Source of the DNA: Sulfitobacter sp. S190
Lineage (GTDB): Bacteria; Pseudomonadota; Alphaproteobacteria; Rhodobacterales; Rhodobacteraceae
Direction of reading: 5' to 3'
DNA length: 64,000 bases
NCBI RefSeq assembly: GCF_025141935.1
Contig: NZ_CP081120.1
Location: 3,403,501-3,467,500 of the forward strand
Positions 53,509 through 61,577 of this stretch are shown here, in pieces; position 1 is the first letter of the stretch; every line of letters begins with the position of its first letter. The notes under the pieces are model-generated. The model ran no database searches, was not told the origin of the DNA, and saw nothing but the letters and a program-made list of their open reading frames with translations. The translations under genes and the position numbers were made by a program.

Positions 53509-53927
53509 AGGATTTGCGTAAGCTGGAACAGCTGCAGCTCATCACGGCAGCAAAACACCAACAGCAACAACAAAGCTACCGCCGGTTGATGGAGCAAGAG
53601 AACAACCTGCGGGCCGCGTTGCGCAAATTGGATCTGCATGCGGCTGAGGCTGTAAAGGGCGCGCCCGATCTGTCACACCAGTCTCTGGGTCTCACAACAC
53701 TTTGGCATGCCTGGGTCGGAAAGCAGAAAACACAGCTCAATATGCAGCTGTCGCAGGTTCTATCGATCAAGGAATTTCATCTCAAGCAGGTCCGCCACTC
53801 CTTTGGCCGCGAAGAAGTGGCCACCCGCCTCGTGGCGCAGGAAAGGAAAAACATTAAACAGCGCGCTGCGGCCGCGCAGTTCGAGCGGATCAGCAGCATC
53901 GCTGTGATGCCAGCAAAGGATCAGTAA
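53505..53927 (+). CDS. FliJ-like flagellar export chaperone (hypothetical)
   Basis: A 140-residue, almost wholly helical protein (LRKLEQLQLITAAKHQQQQQSYRRLMEQENNLRAALRKLD...) with a Gln-rich coiled coil. Its size, its overlap with flhB and its coiled-coil nature fit a FliJ-type stalk protein of the export ATPase, though no firm sequence signature is visible. It is convergent with the second fliL gene, overlapping by 7 bases. Confidence 0.65.
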   Translation: MKDLRKLEQLQLITAAKHQQQQQSYRRLMEQENNLRAALRKLDLHAAEAVKGAPDLSHQSLGLTTLWHAWVGKQKTQLNMQLSQVLSIKEFHLKQVRHSFGREEVATRLVAQERKNIKQRAAAAQFERISSIAVMPAKDQ

Positions 53928-54436
53928 TCCTGGCGCGCGATTTCGATGATCAGGATATCCGAAACCGCTTCTTTTCCGAGATCACGTTGCGCGATTTCCT
54001 TCAGCGCTGTGCGCAAGCGGCCAAGCGTCACCGCGTTAGTAAAGGATCCGTCAAAGCCTCCGACGTTCGCGTGGTCGAATAGGATTTGCAGAAAGGAATC
54101 CCGAAGCTTGGGCTGCTTTTCGTAGATGATTTCCTTGCCGCCCGCGGGAACTTCAACGCTCAAAGAAAGGATGACCAGCGCGTTTACCCGCTGGCTGTCG
54201 ACGATCGGAACGACAAACTGGTTTTCCAGCTTCACATATTCGACGGCCCCGTCATTTGGCGCATCGGCCGTATGATCATCACCGGTGGCGTGATCTTCCC
54301 CAGTATGGGTTTTTTCCTCGCTACCGGATACGTCAGCGGCGGTGGCCTCAGGGGCAGCGGGGCGCAAGTAGATACCTGCACCAACGCCCGCTGCAGATCC
54401 GAGAAGGAGCAATATGACCGGCAGGATTTTTTTCAT
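53921..54436 (-). CDS. FliL-family protein (copy 2)
   Basis: A 171-residue protein with an N-terminal membrane helix (KILPVILLLLGSAAGVGAGIYL), a linker rich in His, Asp and Glu (SEEKTHTGEDHATGDDHTADAP) and a periplasmic FliL-like domain: YVKLENQFVVPIV, ALVILSLSVEVPAG, LRDSFLQILFDHA and SDILIIEIARQDY. It differs clearly from copy 1 and is transcribed with flgH, 15 bases upstream. It may be a ring- or stator-associated variant. Confidence 0.85.
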   Translation of the reverse strand: MKKILPVILLLLGSAAGVGAGIYLRPAAPEATAADVSGSEEKTHTGEDHATGDDHTADAPNDGAVEYVKLENQFVVPIVDSQRVNALVILSLSVEVPAGGKEIIYEKQPKLRDSFLQILFDHANVGGFDGSFTNAVTLGRLRTALKEIAQRDLGKEAVSDILIIEIARQDY

Positions 54437-54451
54437 CGGCTTTAAATTCCC

Positions 54452-55177
54452 TTAGAATGGCAGCACGGCATCGAGGACCTGTTGACCGATACGCGGCTGT
54501 TGCACGTCGGTAATTTGACCGCGCCCCCCGTAAGAAACCCGCGCGGACGCGATTTTGTCATAGGTGATTTCATTCTGTCGCGAGATATCGGCCGGACGGA
54601 CGTAGCCGGTCACCAACAGCTCCCGCAGTTCGAAGTTCACCCTCAATTCCTGGCTTCCCGAAATCGCAAGGACACCGTTTGGCAAGACGTCGATAACTGT
54701 CGCCGCCACGCGTAGGGTCAGCTTTTCGCTGCGGGTCACAGATCCGTCGCCGCCGGACGAGCTTGCTGAATTCAGCCCGACCAAATCGGCACTCGTCGCC
54801 CCTTCGGGGAGTTCACGGTCAAGCCTTTGCGGAATGCCCGCCAGATTGGGGATATTCAGAGACTCGGACCCGTTGCGGCGACGATCGGTGGAATTGGAAA
54901 TCTCGGCCTCTTCATCGATTTCGATCACGACGGTGAGAATGTCGCCACGAACGACGGCCCGGCGATCCCCCAGAAGAGACGCGCGGGTACCCGACCACAA
55001 AGACGCGCGGTCAACCGGGCGTTCTTCGATAATGGCGATCGGGAGACCGGGATCGACCATTGCGGTTGTTTCCGGCGATGCGGCCGTCGGGGTGAAACTC
55101 GGCGGTTTGCCAAGATGATCGGATCTGCCGCAGGCGCCCAGCGCAATCAATGCGAAAAGCATGGTGATATTCTTCAC
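54452..55177 (-). CDS. flgH: Flagellar L-ring protein FlgH
   Basis: A 241-residue outer-membrane ring lipoprotein. The lipobox LGAC gives acylated Cys15 (ALIALGACGRS). SLWSGTRASLLGDRRAVVRGDILTVVIEIDEEAEISNST and the end ISRQNEITYDKIASARVSYGGRGQITDVQQPRIGQQVLDAVLPF are typical. The start is GTG 55177, supported by AAGGAG eight bases upstream. Confidence 0.95.
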   Translation of the reverse strand: MKNITMLFALIALGACGRSDHLGKPPSFTPTAASPETTAMVDPGLPIAIIEERPVDRASLWSGTRASLLGDRRAVVRGDILTVVIEIDEEAEISNSTDRRRNGSESLNIPNLAGIPQRLDRELPEGATSADLVGLNSASSSGGDGSVTRSEKLTLRVAATVIDVLPNGVLAISGSQELRVNFELRELLVTGYVRPADISRQNEITYDKIASARVSYGGRGQITDVQQPRIGQQVLDAVLPF

Positions 55178-55180
55178 ACG

Positions 55181-55603
55181 CTATCTCCTTACTATAAGTG
55201 AGCCATCGGGTTGAACCTGACCGAATAGGGTCGCACGGGATGTCAGGTTCATTGCGCGGATCATGTCACCCGCGGCACCACGTTCGAGCGCGCGGCCCTC
55301 GGCGCTAATCACCAGCCCCTGACCTGTAAACCGCAAGAGTACGAGCTGATTGCGGTCCACCAGTGCAGGAGGCCCGATATCGTCGAGGTAAATCGGACGT
55401 CCGGGGTAAAGCGCCACGCGGGCCTCTTGACCAATCACATCCGATAGCCGTGAGAAGCCGTTCGGCAAATCGCCCTTGGCAAATTTTACGTCCATTTCGG
55501 TGATCAGGGTATTGGGCCGGATGGTACGCGACGGCACGACCGTGTCTGCAAGCGCAGGGATCGTGCACGCGAGCCAGGCCAGCGATGCAAACAGATTTTT
55601 CAT
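55181..55603 (-). CDS. flgA: Flagellar P-ring assembly chaperone FlgA
   Basis: A 140-residue periplasmic protein that helps FlgI form the P ring. It has a signal peptide (NLFASLAWLACTIPALA) and the SAF domain: VVPSRTIRPNTLITEMDVKF, then VALYPGRPIYLDDIGPPALVDRNQLVLL and ATLFGQVQPDGSLIV. It is short relative to enterobacterial FlgA, as usual in alphaproteobacteria. The start overlaps the flgG stop by one base, and flgH follows after 3 bases. Confidence 0.92.
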   Translation of the reverse strand: MKNLFASLAWLACTIPALADTVVPSRTIRPNTLITEMDVKFAKGDLPNGFSRLSDVIGQEARVALYPGRPIYLDDIGPPALVDRNQLVLLRFTGQGLVISAEGRALERGAAGDMIRAMNLTSRATLFGQVQPDGSLIVRR

Positions 55604-56388
55604 TATCTTACCTGTGTTGTTGCGCTCATCATCTGGTCCACGGCCGAGATGACCTTGGCATTCATTTCGTAGCCCCTCTGCGCCTCGATCAGCTCGGTGA
55701 TCTCGCGAACGGCGTCGACAGAGCTGTCCTCAAGATAACCCTGTCGCAGCGTGCCCAGGCCGTCTTCTCCGGGGGTGGAAACCAAAGCGGGACCGGAGGC
55801 TTCGGTTTCCAGGAAAAGGTTGCTGCCAACGGCTTCGAGGCCCTTGGAATTGGTGAATCCCGATAGCGTGAATTGGCCCAGCAGTTGCGCTTCGGTCGCC
55901 TCGTTGAAATAGGCGTAGACTTCGCCCTCCGCATTGATGGAGATACTGCGGGCGTCAGACGGAATGACAATCTCGGGCGCGACCGGAAAGCCGTCGGATG
56001 TCACAATCAATCCGTCGCCGGTCCGTTTCAGCCCTCCGTCACGCGTATAGGCGGTTTGCCCGGATGGCAATGAGACCTCGAGATACCCAAGGCCATCGAT
56101 CGCGACGTCGAGATCGCCCTGGGTCGCGGATAAGGAGCCCTGTTCAAGCGTGAGGCTGACGGCTGCAGGCCGTACGCCAAGCCCCAGCTGGACACCTGTG
56201 GGAAGCACGGTGCCGTCAGAGGCATTGACCGCGCCGGCGCGGGCCACCTGCTGATAATGCAGATCCGCGAATTCGGCACGCCGGGCGTTGTATCCGGTCG
56301 TGCTCATGTTCGCGAGGTTGTTGGAAATGGTCTCTACACGGGTTTGCTGGGCGCTCATCCCGGTGGCAGCGATTTTAAGGGCACGCAT
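55603..56388 (-). CDS. flgG: Flagellar distal rod protein FlgG
   Basis: A 261-residue rod protein, same length as the family standard (260-262). The start MRALKIAATGMSAQQTRVETISNNLANMSTTGYNARRAEF and end EITELIEAQRGYEMNAKVISAVDQMM are classical. The internal GVQLGLGVRPAAVS segment is FlgG-specific. It lies 24 bases after flgF in the same block. Confidence 0.95.
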   Translation of the reverse strand: MRALKIAATGMSAQQTRVETISNNLANMSTTGYNARRAEFADLHYQQVARAGAVNASDGTVLPTGVQLGLGVRPAAVSLTLEQGSLSATQGDLDVAIDGLGYLEVSLPSGQTAYTRDGGLKRTGDGLIVTSDGFPVAPEIVIPSDARSISINAEGEVYAYFNEATEAQLLGQFTLSGFTNSKGLEAVGSNLFLETEASGPALVSTPGEDGLGTLRQGYLEDSSVDAVREITELIEAQRGYEMNAKVISAVDQMMSATTQVR

Positions 56389-56412
56389 GTTCTAGTTCCT
56401 TTCGAAGGCGGA

Positions 56413-57129
56413 TTAGGATTGCGTCAGGGTCTTGAGGGCAGCACGCATGCGACCATCTTCGGCTTCGAGAAAGCTCTGGCCCATCTCATAGGCGCGCTGA
56501 ACGTCGATCATCCGCGCCAGTTCGAGCAGCGGATTGACGTTGGATGCTTCGACAAACCCCTGCATGACACGCGCATCCAAAGCGGGTTCGACACCTTCAT
56601 CGGCACGAAACATCACTCCGTCTTCACGCACCATGTCGAGCGGGGCCAAGGGGCGCATGATGCCGAGTTGTCCAATGGGCGCACCGTCCACGCTCAGCGT
56701 ACCGTCATTCGACACAGAAATCGGCCCCGCGCCGGTGGGCACAAAAACAGGTGCGCCGCCCGCGTCGAGAACACGAAAACCATCATTCGTGACCAGTTCG
56801 CCTTCGGCATTTGGGGTGAAACTACCGGCGCGGGTCAACCTGTCGCCCGTTGGCGTCTGGATCATGAAGTACCCGTCCCCCTCGATAGCAAAATCGAACG
56901 TGCCGTTCGTTTTGGTCAGCCCTCCTTGTTCAAATGAGGTTTTGCCGACATTGCCCTGTCCCATCGACAGCGAACTGTCGTGTTCGATGCTCTGCACGTA
57001 CTCGGAAAAGATCATACCCTCGGCCCGAAACCCGGTGGTCGCGGCATTGGCGATGTTGTTCGCAACGACCTGCATTTCGCGTTGCAGTCCGGATTGGCGG
57101 CTGAGCGTGATATAGCCTGCGCTGTCCAT
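56413..57129 (-). CDS. flgF: Flagellar proximal rod protein FlgF
   Basis: A 238-residue rod protein. MDSAGYITLSRQSGLQREMQVVANNIANAATTGFRAEGMIF is the N-terminal rod motif and LLELARMIDVQRAYEMGQSFLEAEDGRMRAALK the C-terminal one. The VGKTSFEQGGLTKTNGTFDFAIEGDGYF segment is also typical. It begins one base after the fliQ stop, so it is likely coupled. Confidence 0.94.
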   Translation of the reverse strand: MDSAGYITLSRQSGLQREMQVVANNIANAATTGFRAEGMIFSEYVQSIEHDSSLSMGQGNVGKTSFEQGGLTKTNGTFDFAIEGDGYFMIQTPTGDRLTRAGSFTPNAEGELVTNDGFRVLDAGGAPVFVPTGAGPISVSNDGTLSVDGAPIGQLGIMRPLAPLDMVREDGVMFRADEGVEPALDARVMQGFVEASNVNPLLELARMIDVQRAYEMGQSFLEAEDGRMRAALKTLTQS

Positions 57130-57130
57130 G

Positions 57131-57400
57131 CTATCCTCCTGTGATCAGCGGAATGATCCGCGTGTGAAAGAACGAAACGAGCGTCTGGGTCATGAAGCCC
57201 ATCGAGATCCAGAAAACGACGACGATGGCGCCCAGTTTCGGTACAAAGGTCAGCGTCATTTCCTGCACCGATGTCAGAGCCTGAACGAGGCCGATTGACA
57301 CGCCGGTGATCAACGCCACCGCGAGAATCGGCAGCGAGATCATGAAAGCGACCCAAAGTCCTTGACGCATCGTGTCGTAGAACAGCACCTCATTGAGCAT
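57131..57400 (-). CDS. fliQ: Flagellar export protein FliQ
   Basis: An 89-residue export-gate protein with two membrane helices (LWVAFMISLPILAVALITGVSIGLVQALTSVQEMTLTFVPKLGAIVVVFW). The QALTSVQEMTLTFVPK loop is diagnostic. ATG overlaps the fliE stop by one base (TGATG). It is separated from fliP and fliR, which lie in two other blocks. Confidence 0.95.
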   Translation of the reverse strand: MLNEVLFYDTMRQGLWVAFMISLPILAVALITGVSIGLVQALTSVQEMTLTFVPKLGAIVVVFWISMGFMTQTLVSFFHTRIIPLITGG

Positions 57401-57687
57401 CAGACGGGCATCCGCAGAATTTCCTGATAGGCCTCGACGACCTTGTTGCGTACGGTGACGGCCGTTTCGACAGCGAGTTCTGTCTGCGCCAACGCCTGAA
57501 CCAGGGCGTGCGGATCCGCGTTGACGGCCATTGTCTGGGTTGCCGTTTGTTCCGACGCGGCGAGTGTCTGCGCAAAATCGAGCGCCATATCCTTGGCGGC
57601 GGCCCCGATGCCCCCCGCGGCGGAAGGATCGGTGGCGGGTTTTGCCTGTGTGTAGCTTTGGATGGCTGAAAGGGTCTGCATTTCCAT
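57400..57687 (-). CDS. fliE: Flagellar hook-basal body junction protein FliE
   Basis: A 95-residue protein that joins the MS ring to the rod. The C-terminal half, DPHALVQALAQTELAVETAVTVRNKVVEAYQEILRMPV, is the conserved FliE helix pair. The N-terminal half is Ala/Thr-rich and variable. It lies 26 bases after flgC. Confidence 0.94.
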   Translation of the reverse strand: MEMQTLSAIQSYTQAKPATDPSAAGGIGAAAKDMALDFAQTLAASEQTATQTMAVNADPHALVQALAQTELAVETAVTVRNKVVEAYQEILRMPV

Positions 57688-57713
57688 TCTGGAATTCCTT
57701 TTTGATCTTCAGG

Positions 57714-58106
57714 TTAGCGGCGCAAAAGCTCCATCAGGCTCGATGACATTTTGCGGGATTGGTCGAACATCTTGAGATTGGCCTCATAGCCGCGCTGCGC
57801 CTCACGGGCGTCGGCAAGTTCAATCAACAGATTGACGTTGGATCCGTCGTGATGGCCGGTGTCGTCTGCCATCGGGTGCGACGGATCATAGATGCGCTCC
57901 AGCTCGGTCTGGTCCAGCCTTACGCGCCCGACCTCTACATTTGCGGGTTTGCCACCGGCACCCATCGCGGTCTCGAACGCGATGAGTTTCCGACGATACC
58001 CGGGGGTATCCGCGTTTGAGATGTTTTCGGACAAGTGGCGCAAACGCGTCGCCTGCGCCTTCATTCCGCTGGCCGAAACCGACCGTGCTTGTGTAAAATC
58101 GCTCAT
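57714..58106 (-). CDS. flgC: Flagellar proximal rod protein FlgC
   Basis: A 130-residue rod protein. SVSASGMKAQATRLRHLSENISNADTPGYRRK is the N-terminal rod motif; SNVNLLIELADAREAQRGYEANLKMFDQSRKM is the C-terminal helix. YDPSHPMADDTGHHDGSNV is the FlgC-specific link. It follows flgB by 8 bases. Confidence 0.95.
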   Translation of the reverse strand: MSDFTQARSVSASGMKAQATRLRHLSENISNADTPGYRRKLIAFETAMGAGGKPANVEVGRVRLDQTELERIYDPSHPMADDTGHHDGSNVNLLIELADAREAQRGYEANLKMFDQSRKMSSSLMELLRR

Positions 58107-58114
58107 ATGTGCTC

Positions 58115-58501
58115 CTATCTGCGCAATGTCGCGTGCAGAACGTCCAGCGCGGATTTGTAGATCGCGAGCGCCCTGTCATGCTGGCTCTTGGCGCCGGCCG
58201 CTTCGACCAGTTCAACCTCGAGTGAAACGGTGTTCTTGTTGGGTGATCCGCCCCCGTCCGTCCTTACCTGCGCATCGGGCAATTGCCCGGCGACAGTACC
58301 GTGAAGGTGGGTTGCGCGTGTGGCCCGCGCGCCCGGTGCATCATTTGGGGCCTGGTACGTCGTTGCAAATTCCGCCATCCGCCGCGCTTTGAAGCCGGGC
58401 GTGTCGGCATTTGCCACGTTGTGCGATATGATCGCCTGCTGCTGGCCCGCATGGCGCGCCATCTCGGATGACATGCGGAAAATATCAAGATTTTCGAACA
58501 T
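58115..58501 (-). CDS. flgB: Flagellar proximal rod protein FlgB
   Basis: A 128-residue rod protein. MFENLDIFRMSSEMARHAGQQQAIISHNVANADTPGFKARRM is the N-terminal motif. The C-terminal part (VSLEVELVEAAGAKSQHDRALAIYKSALDVLHATL) is a matching helix. It is first in the rod operon and divergent from fliI, with 81 bases between; no convincing CtrA box was found in that gap. Confidence 0.94.
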   Translation of the reverse strand: MFENLDIFRMSSEMARHAGQQQAIISHNVANADTPGFKARRMAEFATTYQAPNDAPGARATRATHLHGTVAGQLPDAQVRTDGGGSPNKNTVSLEVELVEAAGAKSQHDRALAIYKSALDVLHATLRR

Positions 58502-58582
58502 CGGGATTCTCCCAAGGACAATTTCAATGAAGGCTTAAGGGTGATTCCTTTAGAAAGCGTGAGCATCGCCAGGAGGATCTGC

Positions 58583-59926
58583 ATGCCCCATACAACTCTC
58601 ATCGACGGATTGGCCGCGCATGTGGCGGCAACCCAAGGCATTCGTGACGTCGGACGGGTCGCCCGTGCAGAGGGCGGTGTGATCCATGTGGGTGGCCTTT
58701 CTGCAAGCGCCGCGATCGGGGACCGGTTGCGATTGTATCGCAAACGGTTGCCACCGCTTTCGGGCGAGGTCGTGCAGATTGACGGCGATACGCTCGTGAT
58801 GCTGCCGGATGCGGCGCAGGATGGCGTGACGCTGGGGGATCGGGTGTCGCTCCTGCCACCGATTTCTGTTGCCCCCTCGCCAGAATGGCTCGGGCGCATC
58901 ATCGATCCGTCGGGCCAGCCCCTAGACGGAGCGCCGCTGTTGGGGGGACCGCATGCTCGGCCGCTAAAAGCACCTCCGCCGAATGCCGCCGAACGGCGCG
59001 GGCTCGGTAAACGTATGTCGAGTGGGCTTGCCGTTATCAATACCTTCCTGCCGATCGTCGAGGGGCAGCGCATGGGGCTTTTCGCGGGTTCCGGTGTGGG
59101 AAAATCGAGCCTTTTGGGGCACCTTGCCCGCCACATGAAAGCGGATGTCGTCGTGATTGCGATGATCGGCGAACGGGGACGCGAATTGCGCCATTTCGTG
59201 GACGAGGTTCTGGGGGGAGCCGGGCTGGAACGGGCGGTTGTCGTTGCGGCGACTTCGGATCAATCGGCGCTGGTGCGTCGGCGGTGTGCCTGGACGGCAA
59301 TGGCCGTAGCCGAGCATTTTCGGGACGCGGGCCATTCAGTTTTGCTCCTGGCAGATTCGATTACGCGATTTGCAGAAGCCCATCGTGAGATTGCAGTGGC
59401 GGCAGGCGAGGTACCCCTCCTGAGGGGGTTCCCGCCGTCATTATCGCCCACCATCATGTCCTTGTGCGAACGGGCAGGACCGGGATTGAAGGGTCAGGGC
59501 GATATCACGGCCGTGTTCAGCGTTCTGGTGGCCGGGTCTGACATGGATGAACCCGTTGCCGATATCCTGCGGGGGGTACTGGACGGGCACGTCATTCTCG
59601 ATCGCACTATCGCGGAGAAAGGGCGCTATCCTGCAATAGATATTTTGCGTTCTGTTTCCCGCAGTTTGCCTGGCGCGGCGACGGATACTGAAAATACTTT
59701 GCTGGCGACCGGGCGGAAATATCTGTCGCTCTACGACGCGAATGAAACAATGATCCGCGCAGGATTGTATGCACAGGGCAGTGATCCGGAACTGGATAAG
59801 GCGATCCTGATGATGCCCGAATTGGAGGAGTTCTTTACAAAGACTGAAACAGAAGGTGCCGCGCGCAGTTTTCAGCAATTAGAACTTATCTTCCGGCGCA
59901 ACGGCATCGTCTTTCAACCAACTTGA
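58583..59926 (+). CDS. fliI: Flagellar export ATPase FliI
   Basis: A 447-residue F1-type ATPase that drives export and unfolding. Walker A is FAGSGVGKSSLL (Lys174), Walker B is SVLLLADSITRFAEA, and MIGERGRELRHFVDE is the catalytic Glu loop. VFSVLVAGSDMDEPVADILRGVLDGHVILDR matches the family. ATG 58583 is chosen with AGGAGGA eight bases upstream; an in-frame ATG at 58541 has no such site. It is a single gene here, convergent with DUF1217, 10 bases between. Confidence 0.95.
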   Translation: MPHTTLIDGLAAHVAATQGIRDVGRVARAEGGVIHVGGLSASAAIGDRLRLYRKRLPPLSGEVVQIDGDTLVMLPDAAQDGVTLGDRVSLLPPISVAPSPEWLGRIIDPSGQPLDGAPLLGGPHARPLKAPPPNAAERRGLGKRMSSGLAVINTFLPIVEGQRMGLFAGSGVGKSSLLGHLARHMKADVVVIAMIGERGRELRHFVDEVLGGAGLERAVVVAATSDQSALVRRRCAWTAMAVAEHFRDAGHSVLLLADSITRFAEAHREIAVAAGEVPLLRGFPPSLSPTIMSLCERAGPGLKGQGDITAVFSVLVAGSDMDEPVADILRGVLDGHVILDRTIAEKGRYPAIDILRSVSRSLPGAATDTENTLLATGRKYLSLYDANETMIRAGLYAQGSDPELDKAILMMPELEEFFTKTETEGAARSFQQLELIFRRNGIVFQPT

Positions 59927-59936
59927 GCGCTTGTGA

Positions 59937-60734
59937 TCAACGCACGCTGTTCTGAAGCAAAGTCAGCGCAATCGCGCCCGACGAAAAGCCGTTTCCAAGT
60001 TGCTTGATCTGATCGCGCACGAGAAATTTGGTGACAAGATCCTGGACCGCTTCCGGATCGGTGAATTGTGCTATTTCGTCCGTTCCGAATTCTTTGGCAG
60101 CGCGTTCCTTGAAGACGACCAGCTGTTGCTCAATGTCGACCTGACCAAATTCCGTGGGCAAGCCCAGAGCGGTTTCAAAGATGCTACGTAGCGGCGGTTC
60201 GCCCATAATCGTGAACCACTTGGTATCATTTGTCGTATCTTCTTGTGCAAGCGTGCCGAGTTCGCGTTCTGCATAAAGGGCAAAGCGCATTGACTGGTCC
60301 TGCTCACCCGCTGCGACTTCAAACGATACCGCTTCGAAACGCTCGATAATTGCCTCCGCGAACAACGGCTCTCCGGTTTTGAGAAACTCCCCGGGACCAA
60401 ACCCGAACGCTGCGGACAGGTCGGAATAGCGAGGATCGGCAAAGCGGTTTGCCAATGCGTCCTCGTTTGTTGTGCCTTCCTCGAGAATTTTTCTGATGAA
60501 GAATTTGCTGTCCAGATCCTGTTCAAGACCAAAGGCGGTCAGGGCAACCTGCATCAATCGACGATCATCGACAAACTGTTCGGCCGTCCCGATACCGCCA
60601 ATCGTTTCGCGGAAATAATCGACATCGCGTTTCAATTCTATTGACTGACTGAAAGCGGCGAATTGCTTGTCATACGTTTCCTGCAGAAAACGCCAACCGC
60701 TCAACCCTCCTGTGGGGATGACGGGGGTAAACAT
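59937..60734 (-). CDS. DUF1217 flagellar protein
   Basis: A 265-residue protein with the DUF1217 pattern SIELKRDVDYFRETIGGIGTAEQFVDDRRLMQVALTAFGLEQDLDSKFFIRKILEEG, then NRFADPRYSDLSAAFGFG and a C-terminal DLVTKFLVRDQIKQLG. DUF1217 proteins occur in alphaproteobacterial flagellar clusters; their job is not clear to me. The start overlaps the flbT stop by one base. No signal peptide is seen. Confidence 0.88.
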   Translation of the reverse strand: MFTPVIPTGGLSGWRFLQETYDKQFAAFSQSIELKRDVDYFRETIGGIGTAEQFVDDRRLMQVALTAFGLEQDLDSKFFIRKILEEGTTNEDALANRFADPRYSDLSAAFGFGPGEFLKTGEPLFAEAIIERFEAVSFEVAAGEQDQSMRFALYAERELGTLAQEDTTNDTKWFTIMGEPPLRSIFETALGLPTEFGQVDIEQQLVVFKERAAKEFGTDEIAQFTDPEAVQDLVTKFLVRDQIKQLGNGFSSGAIALTLLQNSVR

Positions 60735-61138
60735 CAGGACGGCCGGATCGACAAAAGGCGATCCTCTCTGGGCAGCAGGCTACGCAACGCCTTGAGCGCG
60801 CGGTAATGCTGTTTCGATATGACGCCGGTGCTTGCCTCTGCAAGAATGGCACGGCTGTCGGGATCGGTGAACACCTGACTCAACTCTTCGATTTGCCGCA
60901 ACAAGGAGACATGTGAGGTGTCCGGATCATTGTCACCGGACAGGACGAGCTGCAGCGCAAAAATTGCACGACGCACGGGTGTTTTTGCGTCTTCGGGATG
61001 GATTGCATCGCGTAGCCGCAAAATGTTTGCGTCCGGCGTCATGATGGCCAGCTTGCTACGGCGATCACCGTTTTCGATGACTGCGCCGTTGATCAGTACC
61101 CGTTCTTTTGGACCCAGTTTTAAAACCAAACCACTCAT
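60734..61138 (-). CDS. flbT: Flagellin-synthesis regulator FlbT
   Basis: A 134-residue RNA-linked regulator. GLVLKLGPKERVLINGAVIENGDRRSKLAI is the family start. In Caulobacter FlbT binds flagellin mRNA and lowers its stability until the hook is finished. It follows flaF by 13 bases and is in the same direction as flagellin, so all the flagellin-control genes are together. Confidence 0.93.
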   Translation of the reverse strand: MSGLVLKLGPKERVLINGAVIENGDRRSKLAIMTPDANILRLRDAIHPEDAKTPVRRAIFALQLVLSGDNDPDTSHVSLLRQIEELSQVFTDPDSRAILAEASTGVISKQHYRALKALRSLLPREDRLLSIRPS

Positions 61139-61151
61139 TCTAAATCCTAAC

Positions 61152-61505
61152 CTACTTCAGCCCGCGCAAGATTGCCGTATTCACTTCAAGCAAGGGGATC
61201 GCCGTATCCTCTTTGCGCAGAACCTTACGGGTATGGTGTTCTGTGAACTCAGCAAGGTAAAAAATACGCGCCCGCAAATCCTTGGGGAGCGAGTTTTCCG
61301 TATCAGCGACATCAATGGCGAGCTTGCGCCAAAGCGTCCTGTTTTCGTGCATGGCGCGGATCAGGCCGGGAAAGTCGCTTTGAACAACGGCGGTTTTCAT
61401 CCGTGACGTCACACGCGCGATCACATCATATTCCGCACTTCGGCTCGACCTGAGGGGTGCCGACGTCGGTGCGTAGGCTTTCTGAGCTAAGGTCATCGCA
61501 TCCAT
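61152..61505 (-). CDS. flaF: Flagellin-synthesis regulator FlaF
   Basis: A 117-residue protein of the FlaF family (AQKAYAPTSAPLRSSRSAEYDVIARVTSRM, then NRTLWRKLAIDVADTENSLPKDLRARIFYLAEFTEHHTRKVL). In Caulobacter FlaF promotes flagellin synthesis or secretion, opposing FlbT. It starts 72 bases after the flagellin stop, beyond a strong hairpin. Confidence 0.94.
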   Translation of the reverse strand: MDAMTLAQKAYAPTSAPLRSSRSAEYDVIARVTSRMKTAVVQSDFPGLIRAMHENRTLWRKLAIDVADTENSLPKDLRARIFYLAEFTEHHTRKVLRKEDTAIPLLEVNTAILRGLK

Positions 61506-61538
61506 GTGGCATCCTCGGTTATTATACTTCAGGGAACA

Positions 61539-61560
61539 GGGGCGCCTTGTCTGGCGCCCC
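61539..61560 (-). terminator. GC-rich hairpin between flagellin and flaF
   Basis: On the minus strand GGGGCGCC pairs perfectly with GGCGCCCC around AGACAA, 17 bases after the flagellin stop. No T-run follows. It may end most flagellin transcripts or protect their 3' ends, with some read-through into flaF and flbT. Confidence 0.6.
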
Positions 61561-61577
61561 CGTCAATTTCATTTCGC

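Noticed and set aside
58502..58582. CtrA box between flgB and fliI
   Set aside because: TTAA and TTAG are present but spaced 11 bases apart rather than 7.
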